DNA of 64,000 nucleotides from NCBI GenBank assembly GCA_947494675.1, contig CANLVP010000002.1, forward strand, positions 558,001 through 622,000, in the 5' to 3' direction. The position numbers and the translations under genes were made by a program. This DNA is from an uncultured Paracoccaceae bacterium. Its GTDB lineage: Bacteria; Pseudomonadota; Alphaproteobacteria; Rhodobacterales; Rhodobacteraceae. The notes beneath the pieces are model-generated. The model was not told the DNA's origin. It saw nothing but the letters and a program-made list of their open reading frames with translations, and ran no database searches. Positions 41,437 to 50,254 of the stretch are shown piece after piece; within the stretch, counting starts at the first letter, position 1, and every line of letters starts with the position of its first letter.

Positions 41437-42306
41437 ATGACCAAGCCATTCGATGGGGGCATCAGCCGCTACTACGCCGAAGACGCGCCAAAGGACGTTC
41501 GGGACCAGATCGACAGCGCCAAAAAGGGCCGGATCATCAACCCCGATTACCCCTATGACAAACGCATGGACCGTGACGATTATGAGGCGGCACTTGAGGC
41601 GCTCCAGATCGAACTGGTCAAGCTGCAAGCGGCGGCGCAAGAAGACGGCCAACGGATTGTGGTGGTCTTTGAGGGCCGGGACGCGGCTGGCAAAGGCGGC
41701 ACCATTGCGCGGTTCCGCGAGCACCTGAACCCCCGCCAGGCCCGCGTCGTGGCCCTGTCGAAACCGACCGAAGACGAAAGCACCCAGTGGTATTTCCAGC
41801 GCTATATCAAGCATATGCCTGCCGCCGGTGAAATCGTGTTTTTTGACCGCTCGTGGTACAATCGCGGCGTGGTGGAGCACGTCTTTGGCTTTTGCACCCC
41901 CGCACAACGCGAAGCCTGGTTCGATCAAGTTGCCGATTTTGAGAAACTGCTGGTGGACGAAGGCATCAAGCTCTTCAAGGTCTGGCTCAACGTCGGGCGC
42001 GCCACGCAGTTAAAGCGGTTCATGGACCGCGAGGATGATCCGCTCAAACAATGGAAGCTCAGCTGGATCGACGTGGAAGGTCTGGGCAAATGGGACGCCT
42101 ATTCCGAGGCCATTGAAGAGACACTCACGCGGACCAATAGCGACCACGCACCTTGGCTTGTTGTGCGCTCTGACGACAAGCGCCGCGCCCGGATCAACAC
42201 CATTCGTGCAGTGCTGTCCCAGCTCGACTATGCCCGCAAGGATGCAGCGGCCATTGGGGACGTAGACGACCAAATCGCCGGAGGCATCGACATCTGGAAT
42301 GTCTAA
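41437..42306 (+). CDS. ppk2: Polyphosphate kinase 2 (PPK2 class I)
   Basis: A 289-residue protein from the ATG at 41437, preceded by GAAGGA. The P-loop is [19 protein letters not shown], the lid-like [18 protein letters not shown] follows, and Walker B is [20 protein letters not shown] single kinase domain marks class I PPK2, which phosphorylates nucleoside diphosphates (usually GDP or ADP) with polyphosphate in the cytosol. The stop overlaps the ATG of the tetR-type gene by 8 bp, so both come from one transcript. Confidence 0.95.
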   Translation: MTKPFDGGISRYYAEDAPKDVRDQIDSAKKGRIINPDYPYDKRMDRDDYEAALEALQIELVKLQAAAQEDGQRIVVVFEGRDAAGKGGTIARFREHLNPRQARVVALSKPTEDESTQWYFQRYIKHMPAAGEIVFFDRSWYNRGVVEHVFGFCTPAQREAWFDQVADFEKLLVDEGIKLFKVWLNVGRATQLKRFMDREDDPLKQWKLSWIDVEGLGKWDAYSEAIEETLTRTNSDHAPWLVVRSDDKRRARINTIRAVLSQLDYARKDAAAIGDVDDQIAGGIDIWNV

Positions 42307-42916
42307 GCGCGGGTATCATCACGGCAATCTGCGTCAGGCACTGGTCGACGGCTGTCTCAAGCTGATCGAAACCAAAGGCCCCACCGGTTTCACCTTGTCC
42401 GAAGCCGCGCGCGAGGCGGGCGTGACCCCCGCCGCGGTCTACCGCCATTTTGAAGGCCGCGAAGACCTGATCGCCGAAGCCGCCTTGCAAGGCTATGGCA
42501 TATTCGGCGAGCTAATGGAGTTTGCCTATTACGAGGGCCAGCCCTCTGCTCTCGCGGCATTTGAGTCCACGGGCCGTGCCTATCTGGCCTTTGCCCGCAA
42601 ATACCCCGGCCATTATGTGGCAATGTTTGAAAGCGGTATCTCGATCAACCGCAACCCCAACCTGAACGCCGCCGCGACCAAGGCCCTTGGCGTGCTGGAA
42701 AAGGCTGCCGTTGAGCTATCCCAACACATTCCGGCCGAAAAACGCCCGCCGCCTGCGATGTTTTCGGCCCATATCTGGGCGCTGAGCCACGGCGTGGTGG
42801 AGCTTTTCGCCCGCGGTTCCCCCGGCACCAAAAGCCCCTACCCGCCCGAAGACTTGCTCGAATCCGGGATCGGTGTTTATTTGCGCGGACTGGGCCTGAT
42901 TGCGCCTGACGATTAG
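42299..42916 (+). CDS. TetR family transcriptional regulator
   Basis: A 205-residue protein. The N-terminal helix-turn-helix is [20 protein letters not shown], then [21 protein letters not shown]. The C-terminal ligand domain has the WHG-type signature [13 protein letters not shown]. It starts 8 bp inside ppk2 and ends 9 bp before the PagL-like gene, so it may regulate this unit or its own operon. WHG-type TetR proteins often control lipid or efflux genes; the ligand is unknown. Confidence 0.9.
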   Translation: MSKRGYHHGNLRQALVDGCLKLIETKGPTGFTLSEAAREAGVTPAAVYRHFEGREDLIAEAALQGYGIFGELMEFAYYEGQPSALAAFESTGRAYLAFARKYPGHYVAMFESGISINRNPNLNAAATKALGVLEKAAVELSQHIPAEKRPPPAMFSAHIWALSHGVVELFARGSPGTKSPYPPEDLLESGIGVYLRGLGLIAPDD

Positions 42917-42925
42917 GACGACCCC

Positions 42926-43435
42926 ATGGACGGCACACTCGCGGCGATCTTTTTCATCGCCAGCCTCACCGATATGACCGTGACCGATTGCCCGACCGGC
43001 TGTTTGCAGGTTCAGGACGCGTCTGGCGCGTTCTTTGTCCAAGCCGCCTCCGTGGAATTCGACCGCGAGATCATCGGCGAAGAACTCAGCCTTGGTTATG
43101 CTTTTGCCCGCACCTACGGCCCGTTCCAGCCCATCGTCATGGCCAGCATCACCGACAAGGACCGCACATGGATTGGGGTCGGTGCGCGCTGGGAAAAGAC
43201 CATCGCCGGTCCGATCTTTGCCGAGGCCACATTTATGCCGGGCTATGATAACGGCGGCAGCGGGCCAGATATCGGCGGCGCCTTGCAGTTCCGGTCGTCG
43301 CTGGGTCTGGGCTACGCTTTTGACAACGGCGCGACCTTGGCCTTGGCCTATGATCACCGTTCCAACGCGGACCGGCTCGCCACCAATCCGGGGCTTGAAA
43401 CGATATCGCTCCGCCTCAGCTGGCCGTTCAACTAG
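42926..43435 (+). CDS. PagL-like lipid A 3-O-deacylase (acyloxyacyl hydrolase family)
   Basis: A 169-residue protein. The barrel is suggested by alternating strands (EELSLGYAFARTYG, WIGVGARWEKTI, SSLGLGYAFDNGATLALAY) and the C-terminal F/N-ending strand ETISLRLSWPFN. The catalytic triad of PagL (His126, Ser128, Glu140) is reproduced with exact spacing: His144, Ser146 (in YDHRSNADR) and Glu158. The family removes the 3-position acyl chain of lipid A in the outer membrane. The N-terminus is only weakly hydrophobic, so the signal peptide is uncertain. It lies beside the TetR gene. Confidence 0.75.
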   Translation: MDGTLAAIFFIASLTDMTVTDCPTGCLQVQDASGAFFVQAASVEFDREIIGEELSLGYAFARTYGPFQPIVMASITDKDRTWIGVGARWEKTIAGPIFAEATFMPGYDNGGSGPDIGGALQFRSSLGLGYAFDNGATLALAYDHRSNADRLATNPGLETISLRLSWPFN

Positions 43436-43472
43436 GCTTGTAATCGGCGGATCCCGCTCCGATATCTCAATC

Positions 43473-44042
43473 ATGGGTTGGAAACGCCGCATCCCTTTGA
43501 TTTTGATCATGCTTCCGGTCTTGACGCTGGTCGCAATCATCTTGTTCTACAAGCCCCTGCGCATTGTCGTGCCCACATGGTTTGGCCTGACCTGCCCCTC
43601 GTCTGTGATTTGCATCGATGACCTTGCCCGACTGGACGAAGCGACAGCGATCCGGGCAGAAGCAGAAACCTTCGTCACCACCCGCGTAGGACCGTTCGAG
43701 ACCCCACCCCGCGTCCTGTTTTGCAGCACCGCCGATTGCTTTGCGCGCTTTGGCAACCCGGATGTGCGCGGGCTGAACCTTGGCACCTACGGCATGATCG
43801 TTGGGCCCACCGGTTGGGACAACTACATCGTCCGACACGAAATGATTCACCATTGGCAAAACGAAGCGCTGGGCGTGCATGCGGCCTCTGTCGGCCTGCC
43901 GCGCTGGTATATCGAAGGCATGGCCTATGATTTTAGCGAAGACCCGCGCCAGCCCATCGGCCACGCCCCGTCCGAGGCAAACCGCAGCGCGTTTCAGGAC
44001 TGGATCGCTGCAGGCAACGACTGGCGCAGACCGCCCCGCTAA
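43473..44042 (+). CDS. Membrane-anchored gluzincin-like metallopeptidase
   Basis: A 189-residue protein from the ATG at 43473. One helix at residues ~8-26 (PLILIMLPVLTLVAIILFY) anchors it; the rest is extracytoplasmic. The zinc motif HEMIHH (His122, Glu123, His126) is followed 22 residues later by Glu148 in PRWYIEGMAYDF, the WxxEGxA third ligand of MA-clan peptidases. Four cysteines (two before and two after VCIDD...VLFCSTADC) could form disulfides. It is small for a peptidase. It sits next to the PagL-like gene, and the 3' end overlaps the convergent ABC gene. Confidence 0.8.
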   Translation: MGWKRRIPLILIMLPVLTLVAIILFYKPLRIVVPTWFGLTCPSSVICIDDLARLDEATAIRAEAETFVTTRVGPFETPPRVLFCSTADCFARFGNPDVRGLNLGTYGMIVGPTGWDNYIVRHEMIHHWQNEALGVHAASVGLPRWYIEGMAYDFSEDPRQPIGHAPSEANRSAFQDWIAAGNDWRRPPR

Positions 44043-45118
44043 AAGACTACCAGCGCCCGGTCATCCCAGGCGATACGGGCCTTGTCACCAACTTCCAGCA
44101 CCGGGCGACCAATCAAGTTCTTCATCGCAATCGTCAAAGGTGCCGCCACATCATCGACCCGCACATCGTAATAGGTCATGTCCCCGTAATAGACGACCTC
44201 ATCCACAACGGCATCGGCGGCGTGTCGCGGTGCTGTGTCACCCTCAAACAAGATCGCCAGCGTCTCGGGCCGGATGCCAATGGCGACATCGCCAGTCCGC
44301 ACACCTTGTGGGCATTGCTCGGCCGGAACGGTGCATTTGCCGAGCCCCGGCACAAGCAATTTCGCCCCATCATCCGTGGCAGAGGCTGTGCCATTGATGA
44401 AGTTCATCTTACCAATAAACTCGGCCACCCGGCGCGAATTTGGCCGCCGGTAGAGCGTTTCGGGGTCGGCCAACTGCCCAATCTCACCCTCAAACATCAC
44501 GGCGATGCGGTCCGACATCACCAGCGCCTCTTCCTGATCATGGGTCACAAGGATAAACGTGATCCCCACCGCGCGCTGCAGGCGGATCAGCTCTACCTGC
44601 ATATGCTCGCGCATCTTTTTATCCAGCGCTGACAGCGGCTCATCCAACAGCAGCACCTTGGGCTTCAGGATCAGCGCCCGCGCCAATGCAACCCGCTGCC
44701 GCTGCCCGCCAGACAGCGCATGGGCGGCCCGCGCGCCATAGCCATCTAGCCCCACCATGGCGAGCGCCTCTTTCACCGCCTCGGCCTTGTCCGCCTTGCT
44801 CATCTGGCGTTTGCGCAGGCCAAAGGCCACGTTTTCGGCCACACTCAAATGCGGAAAGATCGCATAGGATTGGAACACCATATTCGTAGGCCGCAGGTTC
44901 GGCGGCACATCCGCCATATCCTTGCCCGAGATCATGACCGTGCCACCTGACACGCCCTCAAACCCCGCAATCGTGCGCAAGAGCGTGGTCTTCCCGCAGC
45001 CCGACGGGCCCAGAAGCGAAAAGAACTCACCCTCATCAATCGTCAGGTTGATGTCGCGCAGGGCATGATAGTCGCCATAGTATTTTTCGACGCCGGTCAG
45101 TGTAATGAGTGCGCTCAC
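44039..45118 (-). CDS. ABC transporter ATP-binding protein, polyamine/opine-type (PotA-like)
   Basis: A 359-residue protein from the GTG at 45118, inside the permease stop (GTGA); longer upstream frames are shadows of the permease. Walker A LLGPSGCGKTTLLRTIAGFE, Q-loop VFQSYAIFPHLSV, signature ALSGGQRQRVALARAL, Walker B VLLLDEPLSALD, switch His in VTHDQEEAL, then a C-terminal TOBE domain (~280-355). This belongs to the MalK/PotA-type importer subfamily for polyamines, putrescine-like or related cationic compounds. The two permeases follow upstream; the periplasmic binding protein is not in the window. Confidence 0.93.
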   Translation of the reverse strand: MSALITLTGVEKYYGDYHALRDINLTIDEGEFFSLLGPSGCGKTTLLRTIAGFEGVSGGTVMISGKDMADVPPNLRPTNMVFQSYAIFPHLSVAENVAFGLRKRQMSKADKAEAVKEALAMVGLDGYGARAAHALSGGQRQRVALARALILKPKVLLLDEPLSALDKKMREHMQVELIRLQRAVGITFILVTHDQEEALVMSDRIAVMFEGEIGQLADPETLYRRPNSRRVAEFIGKMNFINGTASATDDGAKLLVPGLGKCTVPAEQCPQGVRTGDVAIGIRPETLAILFEGDTAPRHAADAVVDEVVYYGDMTYYDVRVDDVAAPLTIAMKNLIGRPVLEVGDKARIAWDDRALVVF

Positions 45119-45915
45119 AAAAAGCCCCCCTTGTCCGTACCGCCCGCGCGTTTGATGCCGCGCCTGCGCAGGATTTCTGCGAGTGTTAACAAGATGATGG
45201 ACAGCGCCACCAAAAGCGTCCCCAGCGCCATTACGACCGGCAGGCTGGCGGGAAACCGCAGCAGACCCCAGATATAAACCGGCATCGTCGGGTTTGTGCC
45301 GGTGAGGAAGAACGCGATGATGAATTCGTCCAGCGAAATCGTGAAGGCGATCAACATCGACGAGATGATCCCCGGCATCACCAAGGGCAGCGTGACCAGA
45401 CGAAACGCCGACCACCGGCTTTCGCCAAGGTCGAGTGCGGCCTCTTCCATTGAGGGATCAAGGTTCTGAAATGCGCCATTCAGGATCGCGATGCAGAACG
45501 GCGTGCAGATCAACACATGCGCCGCGATGATCGTCCAGTTTGACAGGTTCACGCCAAGCACTTGCCGCAGGATCACCAGAAGAGACACGGCCACGATAAT
45601 TTCTGGCAGGACCAGCGGCAGCATCACAAATCCAATGATCCCGCGTTTGCCGGGAAAGTTCGCCATGGCACCCGCGCGGGCCGCGCAAATCCCCAAAAGG
45701 GTCGAGAAAATCGCTGTCATTAAAGCGATGAAAAGCGAGTTCTTGACGGCCTCATGCAGCGCCTTGTTCTGCGTGAGCTCTGAAAACCATTCAGTGGTGA
45801 AGCCTGCCAAAGGAAAGGCAATGATCGTGGCGTCGTTGAACGCAAAGAGCGGCAGCAGAATGATCGGCGCATAAAGAAACAGCAGATAGGCCAGCGCATA
45901 GATCCGAAGCTTCAT
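45115..45915 (-). CDS. ABC transporter permease (PotC-like)
   Basis: A 266-residue membrane protein from the ATG at 45915, overlapping the upstream permease stop (ATGA). Six hydrophobic segments with the cytoplasmic coupling motif EEAALDLGESRWSAFRLVTLP typical of PotC-type inner-membrane subunits. It forms the second half of the permease with the gene at 45912-46781. The last residues, TDKGGFL, sit under the GTG of the ATPase gene. Confidence 0.92.
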   Translation of the reverse strand: MKLRIYALAYLLFLYAPIILLPLFAFNDATIIAFPLAGFTTEWFSELTQNKALHEAVKNSLFIALMTAIFSTLLGICAARAGAMANFPGKRGIIGFVMLPLVLPEIIVAVSLLVILRQVLGVNLSNWTIIAAHVLICTPFCIAILNGAFQNLDPSMEEAALDLGESRWSAFRLVTLPLVMPGIISSMLIAFTISLDEFIIAFFLTGTNPTMPVYIWGLLRFPASLPVVMALGTLLVALSIILLTLAEILRRRGIKRAGGTDKGGFL

Positions 45916-46781
45916 GATCGCCCCCGCAGCCATCGGCGGTTGAGGAACACAAAGAGCAGGGAAATCGCCGTCACGCTCAGCATCGCGACAATCGCAATCG
46001 CAGCCCCCAAGGGTGCGTTATTGAGCTGTAGGAACTGCACCTGAATCATATTGGCAATCAGCTTACCACCCGCACCGCCCATCAGTTCCGGCGTCACATA
46101 ATCACCGATGGTGGGGATAAAGACGATCAAAACGGCCGCCACCAACCCCGGCATCGACAAGGGCAAGGTCACCCGCAGAAACGTCATCAACTTGCTTTCG
46201 CCAAGGTCTTGCGACGCCTCAAGCAGGGATCGGTCAATCTTTTCCAGCGCTACAAAGATCGGCAGGATCGCAAAGGGCGCAAAGGCATGGGCCAACGTGA
46301 TGATCACCGCGTTCACGTTATAGAGGATAAAGGTCAGCGGCTCTTCGATGATGCCAAGATTGATCAGCCCCGAATTGATCACGCCATTGTAGCCAAGGAT
46401 CACCTTCCACAGAAAAACCCGGATCAGATAGCTGGTCCAAAACGGAATGGTGATCAGAAACAGCCACAACGATTTGCGGCTTGGATGCACCTTGAAACTG
46501 ACGAAGTAAGCGACTGGAAACGCAAGGACGACCGTCACGATCGTTACGCAGATCGACACATAAAGAGAGCGCTGTAGAAGGCTGAAATAAATCGGTTTTT
46601 CAGCAATCTCTCGGTAGTTATCCATGGTGAATGTGGTGTTCACATCCATAAAGTCCTGTGTCCAGAAGCTGAACAACACAATCGCCAGCAAAGGCACGGC
46701 CAGCAGCAAGATCGCATAGGTGAATGGCGCTGAGAGCAGCCCCATCGCCCGTTTCTGATCTGCTGAAATGCGTCCTGCCAT
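45912..46781 (-). CDS. ABC transporter permease (PotB-like)
   Basis: A 289-residue membrane protein; the ATG at 46781 is chosen over an upstream TTG at 46796. Six hydrophobic helices, with the coupling motif LLEASQDLGESKLMTFLRVTLP, and IPTIGDYVTPELMGGAGGKLIANMI near the C-terminal third as in spermidine/putrescine PotB. First gene of the three-gene importer unit. The binding protein that sets specificity is missing here, so the substrate cannot be named. A sulfotransferase gene, not a transport gene, lies upstream. Confidence 0.92.
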   Translation of the reverse strand: MAGRISADQKRAMGLLSAPFTYAILLLAVPLLAIVLFSFWTQDFMDVNTTFTMDNYREIAEKPIYFSLLQRSLYVSICVTIVTVVLAFPVAYFVSFKVHPSRKSLWLFLITIPFWTSYLIRVFLWKVILGYNGVINSGLINLGIIEEPLTFILYNVNAVIITLAHAFAPFAILPIFVALEKIDRSLLEASQDLGESKLMTFLRVTLPLSMPGLVAAVLIVFIPTIGDYVTPELMGGAGGKLIANMIQVQFLQLNNAPLGAAIAIVAMLSVTAISLLFVFLNRRWLRGRS

Positions 46782-46842
46782 TGCCCGTTTGCCCAACCCC
46801 GTGCTGCAGTTTCAACGAAGCCGCGCAAAGATCAATGGCAAA

Positions 46843-47592
46843 TCAGGTAGCAGATGGCGGATGTGCCAATATCCAGTCCTCGCACATGGCATAAAGCGCG
46901 GCATCACGGTCATACCACTGGTTCAGATTGGCCACTGCCTTGTCGGACAGCGCTGGAATATCGCCATAATCGGTGACCCGTGCCGCCGATTTATCGCCCG
47001 GTGTCATGACATCAGATGGCAGGTTCACTTTGCGGGCAAGGTCGCTGAAATCATTGACGAAATGCTCTGTCCGCAAGATATGCACCGGCGGATGCGTCTC
47101 AAGGAATGCACCACGCTGCAGGAACCAATCCGACTGGTGCTGACCCGCATGTCGCAGGCTCGCCATCGCGGCCCATGCCTGCGCACCCAACGCACCATCC
47201 GCGAACAACGCCTCTGCCAGATCGTTGGCATGATCAAACGCGGCAAAGGCCCGCGCCTCGTCTGTCGACCAATCGACCAAACGTACCGGAAGCCCCTTGT
47301 TCTTGCGGTTATAGAACCCGGACTTGAACCGTGTCACCGGATTGCGGATCGAAAAAAAATAGGCGGCCCTTTTTGGCAGATGACGCAATTGCACATCATG
47401 ACCGTGGGTGACAATGCGCGCCTTGGGATGGTCCGCCCCCAGCGCCTGCGCGGTCAACTTCACCTGGGTGCCCGCATTCTTGCCGATGTGTAGAAAGTGC
47501 AGGACCTGCTGCCCCGACTTCGGCCGGGGATTGCGCACCCGGATGGTCTGCACGCCCGCCGCTGCGGCCCATTGCGCGATACGTTGTTTCAT
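46843..47592 (-). CDS. Sulfotransferase family protein
   Basis: A 249-residue protein. The 5'-phosphosulfate loop is LHFLHIGKNAGTQVKLTAQ (sulfotransferase-2 type, HxGKxxGT), and the 3'-phosphate region is AAYFFSIRNPVTRFKSGFYNRK (the R-N-P-x-x-R-F-x-S-x-F-Y pattern). It transfers sulfate from PAPS to a polysaccharide or other acceptor. The acceptor is unknown; exopolysaccharide or capsule sulfation is plausible. It lies downstream of the rpsI terminator and upstream of the ABC genes. Confidence 0.88.
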   Translation of the reverse strand: MKQRIAQWAAAAGVQTIRVRNPRPKSGQQVLHFLHIGKNAGTQVKLTAQALGADHPKARIVTHGHDVQLRHLPKRAAYFFSIRNPVTRFKSGFYNRKNKGLPVRLVDWSTDEARAFAAFDHANDLAEALFADGALGAQAWAAMASLRHAGQHQSDWFLQRGAFLETHPPVHILRTEHFVNDFSDLARKVNLPSDVMTPGDKSAARVTDYGDIPALSDKAVANLNQWYDRDAALYAMCEDWILAHPPSAT

Positions 47593-47613
47593 CCTGCCAC
47601 CCGATCAAACGAA

Positions 47614-47640
47614 AAAGGGCCAGCCACTGGCCAGCCCTTT
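47614..47640 (-). terminator. Terminator of the rplM-rpsI operon
   Basis: AAAGGGC and GCCCTTT arms, with an additional inner GCC/GGC pair, followed on the minus strand by TTTTTCG. It lies 19 bp after the rpsI stop. Confidence 0.8.
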
Positions 47641-47658
47641 GACATATAACACAAGATC

Positions 47659-48159
47659 TTAACGCTTGGAGAACTGGAAGCTCTTACGCGCCTTGGCCTT
47701 ACCGTATTTCTTACGCTCAACAACACGGCTGTCGCGTGTCAGGAAGCCAGCGGCTTTCAGCGCAGGACGCAGGGTCGGATCATAAAGCTGCAGCGCCTTT
47801 GAGACACCGTGCTTGACCGCACCAGCCTGACCAGACAGGCCACCACCGGTGACTGTCGCCATCACGTCGAACTGATCGACAACACCGGCAACCTGAAACG
47901 GCTGGCGCAGGATCATCTGCAGCACGGGACGGGCAAAGTATGTGTCCATGTCCTTGCCGTTCACAGTGACCTTGCCGGAACCCGGCTTGATCCAGACGCG
48001 GGCAACCGCATCTTTCCGCTTACCAGTGGCATAAGACCGGCCCAGCTCGTCACGGACGGGCTCGCGCGTGATAACAGGCTCTGCCACTGGGGCGTCAACT
48101 GTTTCGATGCCTTCGGCCACAGCGCCCAGCTCTTCGAGGGAATTCACTTGATCAGCCAT
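47659..48159 (-). CDS. rpsI: 30S ribosomal protein S9
   Basis: A 166-residue protein. A ~30-residue acidic N-terminal extension, as in other alphaproteobacteria, is followed by the conserved S9 core [22 protein letters not shown]. The tail [24 protein letters not shown] reaches the P-site tRNA. The start codon overlaps the rplM stop by 1 nt (TAATG), so the pair is co-translated. The terminator is at 47614-47640. Confidence 0.98.
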   Translation of the reverse strand: MADQVNSLEELGAVAEGIETVDAPVAEPVITREPVRDELGRSYATGKRKDAVARVWIKPGSGKVTVNGKDMDTYFARPVLQMILRQPFQVAGVVDQFDVMATVTGGGLSGQAGAVKHGVSKALQLYDPTLRPALKAAGFLTRDSRVVERKKYGKAKARKSFQFSKR

Positions 48160-48620
48160 TATGCAGTCCTCGTGTTCTTTTTGTTCATGGCTTTGACGTC
48201 CAGAACTTCGGGCTTTTGCGCGTCCATGCCATGCTCTGTGCCTGCGAATACGCGCAGGTGAGTCATTTGCTGACGGCTCAGCTTACCACCGGGCAGCATG
48301 CGCTGAACGGCTTTCATGACAACGCGCTCAGGGTGCGCGCCTTCCAGGATTTCACCCTTTGTGCGGGACTTGATGCCGCCGGGGTGGCCTGTGTGCCAGT
48401 AATATTTCTCATCACGCTTGTTGCCAGTCATCTGGATCTTTTCAGCGTTGATCACGATCACGTTGTCGCCCATGTCCATGTGCGGTGTGAACGAAGGCTT
48501 GTGCTTGCCGCGCAAGCGCATGGCGATGATCGAAGCAAGACGGCCCAGAACAACGCCTTCAGCGTCGATCAGGATCCATTTCTTGTCGATATCCGCCGGG
48601 GTAGCGGTAAAGGTTTTCAT
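48159..48620 (-). CDS. rplM: 50S ribosomal protein L13
   Basis: A 153-residue protein with the family motifs [36 protein letters not shown] and [18 protein letters not shown]. It is an early 23S rRNA assembly protein. First gene of the rplM-rpsI operon. A strong sigma-70-type promoter is at 48675-48702, with about 55 nt to the ATG. Confidence 0.98.
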   Translation of the reverse strand: MKTFTATPADIDKKWILIDAEGVVLGRLASIIAMRLRGKHKPSFTPHMDMGDNVIVINAEKIQMTGNKRDEKYYWHTGHPGGIKSRTKGEILEGAHPERVVMKAVQRMLPGGKLSRQQMTHLRVFAGTEHGMDAQKPEVLDVKAMNKKNTRTA

Positions 48621-48674
48621 AACTCACCTAAGTGGTTGGGGGATGTTTGCCACATCCATCATTCGGATGGGTGG

Positions 48675-48702
48675 CTTATAAAGGGCTGCAAGGGCCAGTC
48701 AA
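48675..48702 (-). promoter_or_regulatory. Sigma-70-type promoter of rplM-rpsI
   Basis: On the minus strand the -35 TTGACT (48697-48702) is followed by 16 bp and the -10 TATAAG (48675-48680). This is the cleanest housekeeping-type promoter in the window. Confidence 0.8.
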
Positions 48703-48767
48703 GCGGCGCGCAGCCGAAAGAATGACGCTAAATCAATGGGTTGCAAAATAGGTATTATTTTACCCCA

Positions 48768-50168
48768 TCACCCATCGATCAAATCCCGCGGATACTGCAA
48801 CAAGTCGTTCATATCGTCCAATGCCCGCAAATACCGCGCCTCGTCAACGCAAGTGTTCACGCCCAACCGCACCGCATTCGGTGACCGTCCATCTGCCAGC
48901 ACGAACTCATCCACGCCCCGGATGGTGATCCCCTTGCGTTCGCAGGCAATGACGAAGGACGACGCCCGCCAGCCTTTGGGCATCGACACCCAGACAAAGG
49001 GCGCATCTTCGCGCCAACGAATGTCCCATGACCCAAGCGCATTCACCGCCAGACGGACCCGATGGGCTGTCTTGGCAATGACCAGTTCGCGCACATTGGC
49101 CGCATCGCCGCGCGTGATCAGATCGGTGCAGACATCGAGGATTGGCTGAGCAACCCCGTAGAAAGAGCTTTGGGCGATCTGCCGCACCGCGCGCCCCTGA
49201 TCAACGGGCGCCACGATAAACCCAAAACGCAGCGCACCACTGACACCCTTCGTCAGGGATGACACGAAATAGGATTGCTTGGGCAGGATCGCCCGGTAGC
49301 ACGGCACCTCGCTGGGGGCGACGGTGTGGCAATCATCCTCAATAATGGTCAGGCCATAGCTTTCGGCCAGCGCTGCAATCTCTTGCTTGCGGGCAAGGCT
49401 GGTCTTGATGGTCGTGGGGCTATGCACCTCTGCCGCCGTCAAAAGAACCTGCCCGCCGTGTTTGCGATAGGCGGCGGCAAGCGCATCCGGGATGATCCCC
49501 TCATCGTCCATCGGCAGGCCCACAACCTCTGCCCGCAGCATCCGCGCGGCATGGCGGACGCCGGGATAGGCCAGCTCTTCGGTCAGGATCACGGGATGCG
49601 CGCCGTGCAACACCGATTGCAGCGCAAGGATGCAGCAGTTCTGCGCCCCATTCCCAAGCACCACGTCGCTCGCATCAAACTGCCCCAACCGGTCGTGACC
49701 AAGCCAGCCGACGACAGCCTCGCGCGCCTCCAGATCCGTCTCGGCCGTAGGATAGTTGATATGCCGTCTGCGATGTCGCTGGCCCAAACGAACAAAGGCC
49801 GCGTCAATCAACACCCCCTGCCCGACGTCTGGCACGCGCGAGCTTCGAAAATCTGCCGTTTGCTCATCCACCTGAAAAATCAGCGGCGTCTCAACTGGTT
49901 GGTCCTTGCGCAACGTCCCTGCCACAAACGTCCCGCGCCCGACAGCGGCGGTCAAACGCCCCTCGTCCGTCAGCAGCGCATAGGCCCTTGCGACAGTCCC
50001 CGGCGTGACGCCAACCTGATAGGCCAACTCCCGCACCGGAGGCAGTTTCGTCCCTGCCAAAAGTGCGCCACTGGCGATGCCGTCCCGAATGGCCTGCGCG
50101 AGCGCCTTGTACTTGGATCGCCCCGCACCAGACAGATCAGGACGCCAATTTGTATCCGATACAATCAT
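48768..50168 (-). CDS. MocR/PdxR-type regulator (GntR helix-turn-helix fused to aminotransferase)
   Basis: A 466-residue protein from the ATG at 50168 (an upstream GTG at 50186 is possible). The GntR winged helix is ALAQAIRDGIASGALLAGTK, then LPPVRELAYQVGVTPGTVARAYALL. The C-terminal fold-type I aminotransferase (~100-460) has VVLGNGAQNCCILALQ and the PLP site SSLTKGVSGALRFGF; the last Lys there is the expected Schiff-base residue, with IIEDDCH as the aspartate strand. MocR proteins sense PLP or an amine. The gene is divergent from a DUF1127 gene, with several palindromes between them. Confidence 0.92.
   Translation of the reverse strand: MIVSDTNWRPDLSGAGRSKYKALAQAIRDGIASGALLAGTKLPPVRELAYQVGVTPGTVARAYALLTDEGRLTAAVGRGTFVAGTLRKDQPVETPLIFQVDEQTADFRSSRVPDVGQGVLIDAAFVRLGQRHRRRHINYPTAETDLEAREAVVGWLGHDRLGQFDASDVVLGNGAQNCCILALQSVLHGAHPVILTEELAYPGVRHAARMLRAEVVGLPMDDEGIIPDALAAAYRKHGGQVLLTAAEVHSPTTIKTSLARKQEIAALAESYGLTIIEDDCHTVAPSEVPCYRAILPKQSYFVSSLTKGVSGALRFGFIVAPVDQGRAVRQIAQSSFYGVAQPILDVCTDLITRGDAANVRELVIAKTAHRVRLAVNALGSWDIRWREDAPFVWVSMPKGWRASSFVIACERKGITIRGVDEFVLADGRSPNAVRLGVNTCVDEARYLRALDDMNDLLQYPRDLIDG
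50150..50164. promoter_or_regulatory. 15-bp perfect palindrome inside the 5' end of the MocR gene
   Basis: TTGTATC-c-GATACAA. It lies just downstream of the MocR start codon, so binding there would block its own transcription. Related TTGTATCG and CAATACAA half-sites occur at about 50193-50200 and 50231-50238. Confidence 0.55.
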
Positions 50169-50207
50169 TTTCTCGACCCATGCCACCGCGCTTTGTATCG
50201 TTATACC

Positions 50208-50224
50208 TGTAGCAATTCGCTACA
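50208..50224. promoter_or_regulatory. Palindrome in the MocR/DUF1127 divergent promoter
   Basis: TGTAGC-aattc-GCTACA, perfect 6-5-6 arms, 31 bp before the DUF1127 start and 40 bp from the MocR start. It sits centrally among the TTGTAT-type half-sites. Confidence 0.55.
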
Positions 50225-50254
50225 TTGTGTCAATACAATCGAAAGGGTTTGACC

